This document shows, piece after piece, positions 8,381-18,370 of a stretch of 64,000 nucleotides of DNA; within the stretch, counting starts at the first letter, position 1, and every line of letters begins with the position of its first letter. Under the pieces are notes generated by a model, which saw only the letters and a list, made by a program, of their open reading frames with translations, was not told the origin of the DNA and made no database searches. Where the stretch lies: positions 372,001 through 436,000 of the forward strand of contig NZ_JAATJL010000001.1 of NCBI RefSeq assembly GCF_011927905.1, in the 5' to 3' direction. Origin of the DNA: Arthrobacter pigmenti. GTDB lineage: Bacteria; Actinomycetota; Actinomycetes; Actinomycetales; Micrococcaceae. The position numbers and the translations under genes are program-made.

Positions 8381-8416
8381 TCCAGTCTAGCCGGACCTGT
8401 GACCGGCCCTCTGGGG

Positions 8417-8839
8417 CTAGCGGTCGAGGTCCTCCGGTTCGAACTGGCTCAGCGGAGATCCACCAAAATTGGCGTCGTCGTCGCTGGCGTCAACCTCCTG
8501 ATCGGTCATCGCATCTCCGAAATCGACATCCGCCGCGGCTTCCCCGATGGTTGGTTCCTCGGGCGGAACCTGCTCCTCGCCGTCGCGAAAGCGCTCCTCC
8601 TCGGTCTCGTCGCGCAGGCTCTGGTCGCTTTCCTCCAGGCCCTCGCCCTGGACGCCCGGCTCATCCTGCAACAGCGGATCCTGATCCCAGTGATCCGGAT
8701 CGGTTTCTGCTGCCGTGGGATAGCTGTCCGGCTGGCCCTCCTGCACCGGATCCAGAGCCTCCGGCGCGATCGACTCATTAACGGCGTCGGGCTCTTCACT
8801 GACGACGTTCAGTTCCTCATCGGGAAGATTCTCAGTCAT
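8417..8839 (-). CDS. Acidic hypothetical protein (140 aa)
   Basis: A strongly acidic, low-complexity protein rich in Asp, Glu, Pro and Gln, with repeated short blocks such as DEPGVQGEGLEESDQSLRDE. It resembles actinobacterial DUF5709-type proteins in composition, but I am not sure of membership. The start at 8839 (MTENLPDEEL) is chosen because AAGGA lies seven bases upstream; an extension to 8875 has no such signal. It is probably intrinsically disordered. The gene is monocistronic between a lipoprotein and the epimerase. Confidence 0.6.
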   Translation of the reverse strand: MTENLPDEELNVVSEEPDAVNESIAPEALDPVQEGQPDSYPTAAETDPDHWDQDPLLQDEPGVQGEGLEESDQSLRDETEEERFRDGEEQVPPEEPTIGEAAADVDFGDAMTDQEVDASDDDANFGGSPLSQFEPEDLDR

Positions 8840-8927
8840 GACCGATCCTTTCGACGATTCCAGTTCAAGGGACATGCCCTAACAGTAAGCCTACTGAGCA
8901 TCTGCGGTGGAAGCCAGCCGGCATGAG

Positions 8928-9779
8928 TCAGTTGTCCACGTGATCCCGCCAGCTGTGCTGCGGCTCGAATCCGAGCACGCTCCGCGCCCTGTCGATGGAC
9001 AGCAGCGTCTCATGCTCGCCAACGTCCTTGACCACCTCCACAGTGGGAAAGACCTCGGCAGCAAGCGACGCGCTGGACCGGGACATCACTGTGTCGGCTG
9101 CAGCGATGATGAACCGGTCGAATCCCGGTCCGGCATTCTCAAGGGCCCGCAGCACCGCCTGGGCTCCGTCGCGTCCATCGATGTAGCCCCAAAGGTTCCA
9201 TTTCCTCTGCCGTGGATCGTGATCGAAGGACGGGAACTCGGCGTAGTCTTCCGGGTTCATCACATTCGAGAAGCGAAGCGCAGTGATGCTGAGAGCCGGA
9301 TCCCAGCGGGTCAGCTGAATGGCCATCTGCTCTTCCAGATGCTTCACCAGCGAGTAGGTGCTTTCCGGGCGTACGTCATACCGCTCATCGACCGGAATAT
9401 ATGGTGGGTCCTCGTCAAAGGGCAGTCCCAGGACGGTCTCGCTGGAGGCGTACACGATCCGCTTAACCCCTGCGCGCCTGCACGCCTGGAACACGTTGTA
9501 CGTCGCCATCATGTTGTTCGAGAACGTGGCGGCATCCGCCTGCAGCCCCGGCGCCGGGATGGCGGCAAGATGTACGACGGCGTCAAAGCCTGAGTGCCTG
9601 TCATCCACGCCCAGCAGCGCGTCGACAACGTCGCCGTAACGCGTCAGATCGATCGACAGGAAACCGGGACTGCGCTCACCGTGGAGGTCGAACTCGAGGA
9701 CATCGTGTCCGGCGTCGCGCAGCCCGACGACGACGCTCCGGCCGAGCTTTCCGCTGGCGCCCGTAACCGCGATCCTCAC
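8928..9779 (-). CDS. NAD(P)-dependent epimerase/dehydratase (extended SDR)
   Basis: A 283-residue extended short-chain dehydrogenase/reductase. The cofactor-binding motif is VTGASGKLG at the N-terminus; DLTRYGDV and VHLAA (residue ~70) continue the Rossmann fold; the catalytic YxxxK is in STYSLVKHLEE. The family includes nucleotide-sugar epimerases and uronate dehydrogenases. The start codon overlaps the stop of the upstream aldo-keto reductase by four bases, so the two oxidoreductases form an operon, which suggests they act on related carbonyl or sugar substrates. Confidence 0.85.
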   Translation of the reverse strand: MRIAVTGASGKLGRSVVVGLRDAGHDVLEFDLHGERSPGFLSIDLTRYGDVVDALLGVDDRHSGFDAVVHLAAIPAPGLQADAATFSNNMMATYNVFQACRRAGVKRIVYASSETVLGLPFDEDPPYIPVDERYDVRPESTYSLVKHLEEQMAIQLTRWDPALSITALRFSNVMNPEDYAEFPSFDHDPRQRKWNLWGYIDGRDGAQAVLRALENAGPGFDRFIIAAADTVMSRSSASLAAEVFPTVEVVKDVGEHETLLSIDRARSVLGFEPQHSWRDHVDN

Positions 9780-10780
9780 GCGGGACGCTTCTCGGGGGAG
9801 GTGGTCTTCGCAGGATCCCGTTCGGCGAGGTGTCCAATCGCGTCGTCGATCTTCTCCATGAAGGCGGGTTCAAGCGTGATCCCCGCCGCAGCGACGTTCG
9901 ACTCAACCTGCTCAGGGCGTGAGGCGCCGATGATCGCGGATGCAACGTTGGGGTTCTGCAGCACCCAGGCGATCGCAAGCTGTGCCATGGTCAGGCCTGC
10001 TTCGTCGGCGACCGGCTGGAGCTTTTGTACCCCGGTCAGTACCTCATCCGACATCCACCGCTTGATCATGTCCGCGCCGCCCTTGTCATCGGCGGCGCGC
10101 GAGCCCTGCTCCGGCGACTGCCCGGGCTGGTACTTGCCGGTCAACACACCCTGGGCCACCGGGGACCATACGATCTGGGAGACGCCCAACTCCTGGGACG
10201 CCGGGACGACCTGATCCTCGATGACCCGCCACAGCATCGAATACTGCGGCTGATTGGAGATGAGCTGGAACCCGAGCTCCTTCGCCAGGCCGTGCCCTGC
10301 GCGCAACTGCTCCGCGGTCCACTCACTGACGCCGATATACAACGCTTTGCCTTGCCGGACGATGTCCGCGAAGGCCTGCATCGTCTCTTCAAGGGGTGTC
10401 TCATGGTCATAGCGGTGCGCCTGGTAGAGGTCGACATAGTCCGTCTGCAGCCTGGTCAGCGAACCGTCAATGGACTCCATGATGTGTTTTCGGGACAGTC
10501 CGGCGTCGTTATGCCCCTTTGGCCCGGTTGGCCCCCAGACCTTCGTAAAAATCTCCAGTGACTGCCGGCGCTCGCCTTTCAGTGCTTCCCCGAGGACTGT
10601 TTCGGCCGCTGTATTTGCATAGACGTCGGCTGTGTCGAAAGTGCTGATGCCGGCGTCGAGGGCCGCACGGACACACTGGGTGGCGACGTCGTTCTCCACC
10701 TGCGAGCCGTGCGTCAGCCAATTGCCGTAGGTGATTTCCGAGATTTTGAGTCCGCTGTTTCCGAGGTATCTAAAGTCCAT
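9776..10780 (-). CDS. Aldo/keto reductase (Kv-beta/YghZ-type)
   Basis: A ~334-residue NADPH-dependent aldo/keto reductase. The N-terminus MDFRYLGNSGLKISEITYG is typical of the Kv-beta-like branch. The catalytic tetrad is visible: Asp in FDTADVYANT, Tyr of the same segment, Lys in FTKVWGP and His in YQAHRYD. The cofactor end is AIIGASRPEQV. Two further ATGs upstream (10798, 10807) are in frame; none has a strong ribosome site, and 10780 fits family length best. It is the first gene of a two-gene operon with the epimerase. Confidence 0.88.
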   Translation of the reverse strand: MDFRYLGNSGLKISEITYGNWLTHGSQVENDVATQCVRAALDAGISTFDTADVYANTAAETVLGEALKGERRQSLEIFTKVWGPTGPKGHNDAGLSRKHIMESIDGSLTRLQTDYVDLYQAHRYDHETPLEETMQAFADIVRQGKALYIGVSEWTAEQLRAGHGLAKELGFQLISNQPQYSMLWRVIEDQVVPASQELGVSQIVWSPVAQGVLTGKYQPGQSPEQGSRAADDKGGADMIKRWMSDEVLTGVQKLQPVADEAGLTMAQLAIAWVLQNPNVASAIIGASRPEQVESNVAAAGITLEPAFMEKIDDAIGHLAERDPAKTTSPEKRPA

Positions 10781-10889
10781 GGTTTCGATGCTATCCATGC
10801 TGATCAACCGCGGTATAGGGCAGCGAAGGATGGGCCGGGCAAACGGCTACACTGAATCGAGTCCTGCCGGCCAGTTGTGATTGAGGAAC

Positions 10890-11963
10890 ATGGGTACGTT
10901 TACCGCGCGTTTTGCCACCGAGGAAGAACGGGGGAACTGGGATTCATTGGTCACCGCCAACCCCAATGGCGGCAATATGCTTCAGTCGGCATCTTTCGCC
11001 GAGGTAAAGTCGCATCACGGCTGGAATCCGTTGTTCGTCGTCTTCGAGTCGGCCGAATACTCCACGTACAACCTCGTCATTGAGAAGAAGGTGCCGCTTC
11101 TGGGCCGCTTCTGGTACCTGATCAAGGGGCCTGACGTAGCAACCCCGACGGACGTTCCAGCGGTCCTGTCCGCGCTGACCGAGTTCATCCGCCGTTCAAA
11201 CCTGGCGGTCTTCGCTGTGAAAATAGAGCCGGACATCATTGACGACGACGACGTCCGCGCGGTCTTTGCCCGGGCCGGACTAGTGAAGACGTTCAATCTG
11301 CAGCCCAACGACTCCACTGCGATCCTGGATACAACACCGGAACCGAACCAGTTGTTGAGGAACCTGCACAGCCGAGGCCGGAATGCCGTGCGGCGTGCGG
11401 AGCGCGAGGGCGTCACGGTGCAGCGCATGGAACCGACGGATGAGAACTTCCGCACGATGTACCGGCTCATGACGCATATCGAAGACAGGTCCGCCGCCCG
11501 GTTGCGCTCCTTCGAGTACTATCAGCGGTTCTGGTCCAACTTCGTCTCGGCCGGACAGGGGCGGTTGTACTTCGTGCACGAGGAGGGCGAACCCTCGGTT
11601 GGCGCCTTCGTCATCAACTATGGCCGTAAGGGAACGTACAAGGACGGCGGGTCGAAGCCCCGGCGCTCGCAATACGGTGATTCGCATTTGCTCCAGTGGA
11701 CGGCCATCACTGATCTCAAGAACGAACACGGCATTGTCGAATACGATTTCTGCGGCACGCCGCCAAGCGACAAACTCAAGGACAAGACCCACCAGCATCA
11801 TGGGTTGGGACTGTTCAAGACCAGCTTCACCAAAACGGTGACGGACTTCGTAGGTTGTTATGACCTGGTGCTCAGTCCAATCAAGTACCGTGCGTGGCAG
11901 AAGCTAGGCGAACGCGTCCTGCGGCAACTGTACTGGCGGCGCCACCGCCAACCGTTCTACTAA
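10890..11963 (+). CDS. FemAB/FemX-type peptidoglycan interpeptide-bridge ligase
   Basis: A ~357-residue aminoacyl-tRNA-dependent ligase of the FemABX family, which adds amino acids to the lipid II stem peptide at the cytoplasmic face. It shows two GNAT-like halves: an N-terminal part with GNWDSLVTANPNGG, and a C-terminal part with RSAARLRSFEYY, DGGSKPRRS and YDFCGTPP, the last being characteristic of the substrate pocket. Interpeptide bridges of varied composition are a known trait of Arthrobacter. The start at 10890 has GAGG six bases upstream. It is followed by a 15-base triple repeat and the ThrE gene. Confidence 0.9.
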   Translation: MGTFTARFATEEERGNWDSLVTANPNGGNMLQSASFAEVKSHHGWNPLFVVFESAEYSTYNLVIEKKVPLLGRFWYLIKGPDVATPTDVPAVLSALTEFIRRSNLAVFAVKIEPDIIDDDDVRAVFARAGLVKTFNLQPNDSTAILDTTPEPNQLLRNLHSRGRNAVRRAEREGVTVQRMEPTDENFRTMYRLMTHIEDRSAARLRSFEYYQRFWSNFVSAGQGRLYFVHEEGEPSVGAFVINYGRKGTYKDGGSKPRRSQYGDSHLLQWTAITDLKNEHGIVEYDFCGTPPSDKLKDKTHQHHGLGLFKTSFTKTVTDFVGCYDLVLSPIKYRAWQKLGERVLRQLYWRRHRQPFY

Positions 11964-11974
11964 ACCGCTAGGAC

Positions 11975-12019
11975 CTGCGGCTCTACACTCTGCGGCTCTA
12001 CACTCTGCGGCTCTACACA
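11975..12019 (+). repeat. Three tandem copies of a 15-base unit (CTGCGGCTCTACACT)
   Basis: Copies lie at 11975-11989, 11990-12004 and 12005-12019, the last with one change at its end. They directly follow the femX stop and end eight bases before the GGAAAGGGG ribosome site of thrE. The unit length is a multiple of three but the repeat is outside both genes. Copy-number change here would alter the leader length of thrE. Confidence 0.9.
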
Positions 12020-12034
12020 AGGAAAGGGGTACCA

Positions 12035-13729
12035 GTGGCAGATGACACCGGCGAGGACAACCGCCGGAGCCCAAACACCAACCCTTCCCCGGTGGCCGAG
12101 CAGCTGCCGGTTGTGCCGAACGCGCCACGAGGGCCTGCGGGCGAGGTGTCGGAAAGGGGTGCGGGCAAGCCGGGCAAACCCACCGACAAGGCTCCCCGCA
12201 AGCACACCAACAAGGGGCCGGGCAAGGCCGCATCGAAAATCGCCAGGAAAACGGAAAGTGCGGCGCGGGTGCAGGCCAGCCCAACTGACGCGCTGCCGAT
12301 TACGCCGCGTTCTGCCCGTCCGGACCGCTCCCACGTAGCAGCGCGCAAAGTGCTTCGAAGGCTGGTGCAGGGCGAAGCTCCGCCAACCCAGGCGATGAAC
12401 CTCGTCGAGCGCCTCGCGGGCAGCCCCTACGCGAACCCCACCATCCAGGCGGGCGGCCCCGACGTCGGCGCACGCCGGACGCTCGATTTCGCGCTCAGTC
12501 TGGCCGAAACGATGTTCCGCTATGGCGCAGGCGCCCTCGAAGTCGAAACAAGCATCATCGCGGTCACAGCCGCGTTCGGGTTGGACAACATCGAAGTGGA
12601 CATCACCAACCAGTCAGTGGTGCTGAACTACTCGGCGAAGGACCAGACCCCAACCACAGTCCTCAGGGTGGTCCGTTCCTGGACCAACAATTACGCGGGC
12701 CTCACACGGGTCCATCAGTTGGTGACCGAGATAGTGGAAGGCGGAGTGGACCGCGCCGAGGCTGTACGCCGCCTGGACGAGATCACCACGAAGCCCAAGC
12801 CGTTCCCCCGCTGGATGGTCACTGCGGCGTTCGGAGTGTTCGCGGCGGCCATCGTGCTGTTCATCGGTGGTGGGCCGCTGGGCGCATTGATCTCATTCGG
12901 CAGCTGTATCGGCGTGGACCTGCTGTCCCGTCAGCTGAGCCGCTGGCGGGTCCCCGAGTTCTTCGCTACGGCGACCTCCGCGGCCCTCGTGACGCTGACA
13001 GCCATGTTGTTCTGGTGGCTGAACGTGCCGATCGCGCCGGGTCTGGTGGTTGTGGGAGGGATCCTGCTGCTCCTGCCCACCGGCCGGTTGGTCTCCGCAA
13101 CCCAGGACGCAATCAACGGGTTCCCGGTCACCGCTGCCGGTCGTTTTCTCTCTGCATTCCTAGTTTTCGCGGGCATAGTGTCGGGGATCGCCGTCGCACT
13201 GGTCATCGGCAACATCATCGGAGTGCCCGAACTGGATGTCACCTCCTCGGACGGGTCGCTTTACCCGCTGCCCGTCGTCGCGGTGCTGGTCTTCATCGCC
13301 GTCGCAATGATCTGCATTGCGGAGCAGACCGACATGGGGCTGGTGCTTCCAACCTCGCTGATCGGCACAGCGGGATTCCTGCTCTACTCCCTGGTGGTCG
13401 CACTAGGGGTCGGCTACCGGCTTGCGCCCGCCCTGGCGGCGGTCGTGATCGGCATGCTGGCCCGCGTTGTAGCGCTCCGCATGGGAGCACCGCAGTTGGT
13501 GGTGGCTGTTCCAGCGGTGATGTTCCTCTATCCCGGTCTCACCATCTTTCGGTCGATGTATGACCTCACCATCGAAGGCGACGTTTCCGGTGCCGGCGCG
13601 ATCGGCCTTTTCAACGCCCTCACGATCATCCTCGCCATAGCCGGGGGAGTGGTTCTCGGCGACAACCTGGCACGTCCGTTCACCCGGAAGCTCAGTAGCA
13701 ACGAGCGGCGCCGCAACCGCCGCCGCTGA
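12035..13729 (+). CDS. Threonine/serine exporter (ThrE family)
   Basis: A 564-residue membrane protein. Residues 1-110 are a Lys/Pro-rich disordered extension. Residues ~140-250 form the soluble ThrE domain, with RRTLDFALSLAETMFRYGAG and a conserved NYSAKDQTPTTV segment. Ten or so membrane helices follow from residue ~265 (FGVFAAAIVLFIGG onward) to the end. The family exports threonine and serine driven by the proton gradient, as known for C. glutamicum ThrE. The start is GTG with GGAAAGGGG upstream. The 3' end is convergent with ung, only 13 bases away. Confidence 0.9.
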   Translation: MADDTGEDNRRSPNTNPSPVAEQLPVVPNAPRGPAGEVSERGAGKPGKPTDKAPRKHTNKGPGKAASKIARKTESAARVQASPTDALPITPRSARPDRSHVAARKVLRRLVQGEAPPTQAMNLVERLAGSPYANPTIQAGGPDVGARRTLDFALSLAETMFRYGAGALEVETSIIAVTAAFGLDNIEVDITNQSVVLNYSAKDQTPTTVLRVVRSWTNNYAGLTRVHQLVTEIVEGGVDRAEAVRRLDEITTKPKPFPRWMVTAAFGVFAAAIVLFIGGGPLGALISFGSCIGVDLLSRQLSRWRVPEFFATATSAALVTLTAMLFWWLNVPIAPGLVVVGGILLLLPTGRLVSATQDAINGFPVTAAGRFLSAFLVFAGIVSGIAVALVIGNIIGVPELDVTSSDGSLYPLPVVAVLVFIAVAMICIAEQTDMGLVLPTSLIGTAGFLLYSLVVALGVGYRLAPALAAVVIGMLARVVALRMGAPQLVVAVPAVMFLYPGLTIFRSMYDLTIEGDVSGAGAIGLFNALTIILAIAGGVVLGDNLARPFTRKLSSNERRRNRRR

Positions 13730-13742
13730 CGATCGGTCCGAA

Positions 13743-14480
13743 TCAGGTGCGCAGCCAGTTCACCGGCGCGGCGCCCTGGGCCTGTAGGAGCGCATTGGCC
13801 CTACTGAAGGGGCGCGAGCCGAAGAACCCCCGCGCGGCAGAGAGAGGGCTGGGGTGGGCTGACTCGATGAGCGGGGTGGAACCGAGAAGCGGTTTGAGCT
13901 GCTGTGCTTCCCGTCCCCAGAGGATTGCCACCAACGGCTGGTGCCGTTCCGTCAACGCACGAACGGCGGCATCCGTCACCGCTTCCCAGCCGATCCGTCG
14001 ATGCGAGCCCGTTTCACCGGCGCGGACCGTGAGGACCCGGTTGAGCAGGAGGACTCCCTCCTCGGCCCAGCCGGAGAGATCTCCCTGCGCTGGAGCCTGT
14101 GCGTCGAGGTCCGCAGCGAGCTCCTTGTAGATATTCACCAGACTGCGTGGGAGCTTCGTCTGCGGCGAAACCGAGAAAGAGAGCCCCACTGCGTGGCCGG
14201 GGGTGGGATAAGGATCCTGTCCCACGATAAGGACCTTTACGTGGCTCATCGGATAGGTGAATGCGCGCAGGATGTGGTCCGGGCCGGGCAACAGGTGGGC
14301 GCCATCGTGCTGCTCCGCCTCCAATGTCCGGGCCAGATGGTGCACGTGATCCTGTACCGGCGCCAGCGCTGCGGCCCAGTCCGGCGCCATGACGTCCGTC
14401 AGCCTTGCCGGTGCGGCGAACGGCAGTGCTCCGGTGTCTGTTGGCCCGGCCGGGTGGAATAGTGCGCCGTCGTCGTTCAT
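13743..14480 (-). CDS. ung: Uracil-DNA glycosylase (family 1)
   Basis: This enzyme removes uracil from DNA at the start of base-excision repair. The catalytic-water motif is [18 protein letters not shown], followed by [10 protein letters not shown] and the minor-groove motif [17 protein letters not shown]. Length (~245 residues) fits family 1. The ATG at 14480 gives MNDDGALF, but its AGAGGA is directly adjacent; an in-frame ATG at 14537 is the alternative. The dispersed motif (14464-14476) begins two bases after the 14480 ATG and encodes the first residues NDDGA. Confidence 0.93.
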   Translation of the reverse strand: MNDDGALFHPAGPTDTGALPFAAPARLTDVMAPDWAAALAPVQDHVHHLARTLEAEQHDGAHLLPGPDHILRAFTYPMSHVKVLIVGQDPYPTPGHAVGLSFSVSPQTKLPRSLVNIYKELAADLDAQAPAQGDLSGWAEEGVLLLNRVLTVRAGETGSHRRIGWEAVTDAAVRALTERHQPLVAILWGREAQQLKPLLGSTPLIESAHPSPLSAARGFFGSRPFSRANALLQAQGAAPVNWLRT

Positions 14481-14624
14481 TCCTCTATTTTGGCTGTTCA
14501 GGTTCCAATCGCCGAACCGTGCAGGGGAGAATGACAAGCATGTGATTCGCCTCTACCATGGACGAAGAAGTTGGGGCGGAAACAGCGGATTGGACGGTGT
14601 GTCGTGGGAGTACAGGGTGCGGCA

Positions 14625-14915
14625 GTGAAGGTGCAGAATGCCGAGGGGGCCGATGCCGTCAATGACACGCTGGGCGAGAGGGAACAGCGGATGCTGGAAC
14701 TCGAGCGCCAGTGGTGGAAGTACTCCGGAGCCAAGGAACAGGCGATCCGGGAAATGTTCGACCTTTCGGCGACGCACTATTACCAGATCCTAAATGCACT
14801 CATCGACACCGAGGCGGCGCTTGCCCACGATCCGATGCTTGTAAAGAGATTGCGTAGACTACGTACAACCCGACAGCGCGCGCGTTCGGCGCGCCGTCTC
14901 GGAGTTGACGTCTAA
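14625..14915 (+). CDS. DUF3263 family protein
   Basis: A ~96-residue actinobacterial protein of the DUF3263 family, recognisable from EREQRMLELERQWWKYSG, then KEQAIREMFDLSATHYYQ and a basic C-terminus. The middle looks like a helix-turn-helix (ATHYYQILNALIDTE), so DNA binding is plausible but not shown. The start is uncertain: GTG 14625 has GGAG-like bases upstream, and TTG 14571 is an alternative. The downstream LytR_C gene starts 38 bases after the stop, which suggests an operon. Confidence 0.8.
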   Translation: MKVQNAEGADAVNDTLGEREQRMLELERQWWKYSGAKEQAIREMFDLSATHYYQILNALIDTEAALAHDPMLVKRLRRLRTTRQRARSARRLGVDV

Positions 14916-14952
14916 GGCTACGCCCAACCACAGTTCAAGGATTCCTCAACAC

Positions 14953-15564
14953 ATGAGCCAGTTCCCCCGCGACGAGTTCGACAAGGTGCCCGAAACCGCC
15001 GCACGTCAGGGAGTGCACAGGGAACGGCTTGTACCGCCCCGATCGGGTGGACTGGCACTGAAGATCCTTGTTGGCCTGATGGTGCTGGCAGTAGGCTTTG
15101 CCGCCTACTTCATTTTCCCGCGGCTCGGAATCGGCCAGGCAAGCGAATCAGCACCGGAGACTTCCAGCGCGGCGCCGTCAACGCCATCAACGGAGGAAAC
15201 CGCCAGTGCGGCTCCCAGCGAGGAGCCGAGTCCTTCCGAAGCGCCCACGCCGGAACCTACACCTGTTGAGACGGAGCCGGAGGCCGTCGTCGACAGGGCG
15301 CAACCCGTAGCAGTGCTCAACGCCACTACGGTTGCCGGCCTGGCCAGCACTGCGGCAGGGCGGCTGCAGACTGACGGCTGGAATGTAACCCAGATTGCTA
15401 ACTGGGCTGGGCAGCCGGTGCAGAGTTCTCTCATCCTGTATAACGGGGAGGAGCAGCGTGCTTCCGCCGAAGAGCTTGGGCGAGTGCTCGGCATAACCAC
15501 GGTCCAGGGCAACGCTGGTTTCTCCGAAAACATAACCGTCGTGGTTGGGCCCGGCTTCCAGTAA
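14953..15564 (+). CDS. LytR C-terminal domain (LytR_C) membrane-anchored protein
   Basis: A ~203-residue protein: a short cytoplasmic N-terminus (SQFPRDEFDKVPETAARQG), one membrane helix at ~40-60 (LALKILVGLMVLAVGFAAYF), a Ser/Pro/Glu/Thr-rich extracellular linker, and a C-terminal LytR_C domain (VAVLNATTVAGLASTAAGRL to NITVVVGPGF). LytR_C occurs at the end of LytR-CpsA-Psr enzymes and alone, as here, in actinobacteria. It probably acts at the cell wall. It pairs with the upstream DUF3263 gene, an arrangement I recall as conserved in Micrococcales. Confidence 0.85.
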   Translation: MSQFPRDEFDKVPETAARQGVHRERLVPPRSGGLALKILVGLMVLAVGFAAYFIFPRLGIGQASESAPETSSAAPSTPSTEETASAAPSEEPSPSEAPTPEPTPVETEPEAVVDRAQPVAVLNATTVAGLASTAAGRLQTDGWNVTQIANWAGQPVQSSLILYNGEEQRASAEELGRVLGITTVQGNAGFSENITVVVGPGFQ

Positions 15565-15690
15565 TCCGGTCCGGTTAAGGATCAATAACATTCACTGTGT
15601 TCTGCATCACTGACGTCCTCAAGTGGGATTAGATGTATTGCAGCCCCGCCATCAACAGCAAGCGGGGGATCTACACAGTGGGAGAACAAC

Positions 15691-15897
15691 ATGGCGCAGG
15701 GAACCGTTAAATGGTTCAACGCTGAAAAGGGATACGGCTTCATCACCGTAGATGAAGGTGGAGCGGACGTATTTGTGCATTGGTCCGCGATCCAGATGGA
15801 AGGCTACCGCGCACTCGATGAGGGGCAGCGGGTGGAGTTTGAGATCGGAGAAGGGCAGAAGGGGCCGCAGGCTGAAGCCGTGCGGCTGGCATCCTGA
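15691..15897 (+). CDS. Cold-shock protein (CspA family)
   Basis: A 68-residue single cold-shock domain that binds single-stranded RNA/DNA. It has [10 protein letters not shown] at the start, RNP-1 KGYGFITV and RNP-2 DVFVHW, followed by the usual [16 protein letters not shown]. The ribosome site GGGAG lies seven bases before the ATG. The 126-base leader after the LytR_C gene contains no gene; csp leaders are often thermosensory, but I cannot show that here. It ends at a strong motif-containing terminator. Confidence 0.95.
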   Translation: MAQGTVKWFNAEKGYGFITVDEGGADVFVHWSAIQMEGYRALDEGQRVEFEIGEGQKGPQAEAVRLAS

Positions 15898-15915
15898 TCC
15901 GCACCTACGTTCCAG

Positions 15916-15965
15916 AACGACGACGGCGCGTTCCCCACACGGGGGCGCGCCGTCGTCGTTGTTTT
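15916..15965 (+). terminator. Intrinsic terminator built from an inverted pair of the dispersed motif
   Basis: A perfect 15-bp stem (15916-15930 with 15946-15960) whose two arms are each a full copy of the dispersed motif. Inside it a CCCC-ACAC-GGGG stem caps the loop. TTTT follows at 15962-15965. It sits 18 bases after the csp stop. Confidence 0.9.
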
Positions 15966-15979
15966 CCCAACGCGAACAG

Positions 15980-16023
15980 CTTGCACTCACACCTCTAGAG
16001 TGCTAATTATTGACTTAGCACTC
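15980..16023 (+). promoter_or_regulatory. CIRCE operator plus an extra half-site, groEL promoter region
   Basis: The HrcA-binding CIRCE element is CTTGCACTC (15980-15988), nine bases, GAGTGCTAA (15998-16006). A third half-site TTAGCACTC follows at 16015-16023 and forms a reversed pair with the second. A TTGACT (-35-like) lies at 16010-16015 between them. The 165 bases from here to the groEL start hold no gene. Confidence 0.85.
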
Positions 16024-16182
16024 GAGCGTGACGACTGCTAAGGCGTCGCCTTTCGAGTGAACAAGCACCTTCTGCGGTGAGGGCAGAACCGGGACGTACA
16101 GAGATCATCCCGGTGAAGTCCGTCCGTCGCGGGCATCGCAGACCGGTAGCAGCTGATCAAGACCGTCCCCGAAAGGACCTAA

Positions 16183-17823
<1,641 letters not shown>

Positions 17824-17847
17824 TCCCCATCCGTTCCCCGCGAACAA

Positions 17848-17896
17848 CAAGAAGGAAGGCCGGTTACCCTGACGGGGTGACCGGCCTTCCTTCTTG
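17848..17896 (+). terminator. Bidirectional hairpin terminator between groEL and the WXG100 gene
   Basis: A near-perfect stem of about 22 bp (arms 17848-17869 and 17875-17896, core AAGGAAGGCCGG/CCGGCCTTCCTT, one wobble pair). It lies 25 bases after the groEL stop and serves convergent transcription. It does not contain the dispersed motif. Confidence 0.85.
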
Positions 17897-17964
17897 GGCA
17901 TAGCACGCTGTTCCGGCGGGTGCGGGACGGGCGAACCCGCCGGACATCTACGGCTCCGCGGTTC

Positions 17965-18255
17965 CTAGTGCATGAACATCCGCGCGTTGCTCGCCTCCGC
18001 CTCCGAGTACTGCTGGGTTGCCATTCCCAGTGCCTCATTGATGCTGGCCAGAGACTCTTCCACCTTGGCCTGGGTGGCGCGCCAGTCAGTGACGAGCTGC
18101 TGGAAGTTCTGCGAGGCCCGGCCCTGCCATTCGGACTCAAGCGAGCGTAGCCCGGACTGCATCGCATTCACCTCGGCCTGCAGCCGGGCAATGGTGTTCT
18201 GGACATCCGCGCTCTTGGCTGCCAGCGAATCGGTGTCGACGTGAAAGAAAGTCAT
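17965..18255 (-). CDS. WXG100 family type VII secretion target
   Basis: A 96-residue ESAT-6-like protein: two helices with WQG at residues 43-45 in the turn (SEWQGRASQNF). Members form helical-hairpin dimers exported by ESX/type VII secretion systems. The C-terminal YxxxE-like signal may be YSEAE. The ribosome site AGGAGGA is excellent. No secretion ATPase (EccC) lies in this window; a second WXG-type protein is encoded at 46449-47963. It is separated from groEL by a terminator, so it has its own promoter in the 115 bases upstream. Confidence 0.9.
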   Translation of the reverse strand: MTFFHVDTDSLAAKSADVQNTIARLQAEVNAMQSGLRSLESEWQGRASQNFQQLVTDWRATQAKVEESLASINEALGMATQQYSEAEASNARMFMH

Positions 18256-18334
18256 TGTTCCTCCTGTGGTTGTACCCGTGTACAGCCGACGCTAGGGGAA
18301 CGAACTTCTCTACGGGGCGCAGCGGTCAGGAATG

Positions 18335-18363
18335 TGGAAAACCAGCCGTGAAACGCTCGGCTG
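18335..18363 (-). terminator. Intrinsic terminator of the TetR gene
   Basis: On the minus strand CAGCCG (18358-18363), a nine-base loop and CGGCTG (18343-18348) form a short stem followed by GTTTTCC. It lies just after the TetR stop, in the gap before the WXG100 start. Confidence 0.6.
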
Positions 18364-18370
18364 TGGAGGA

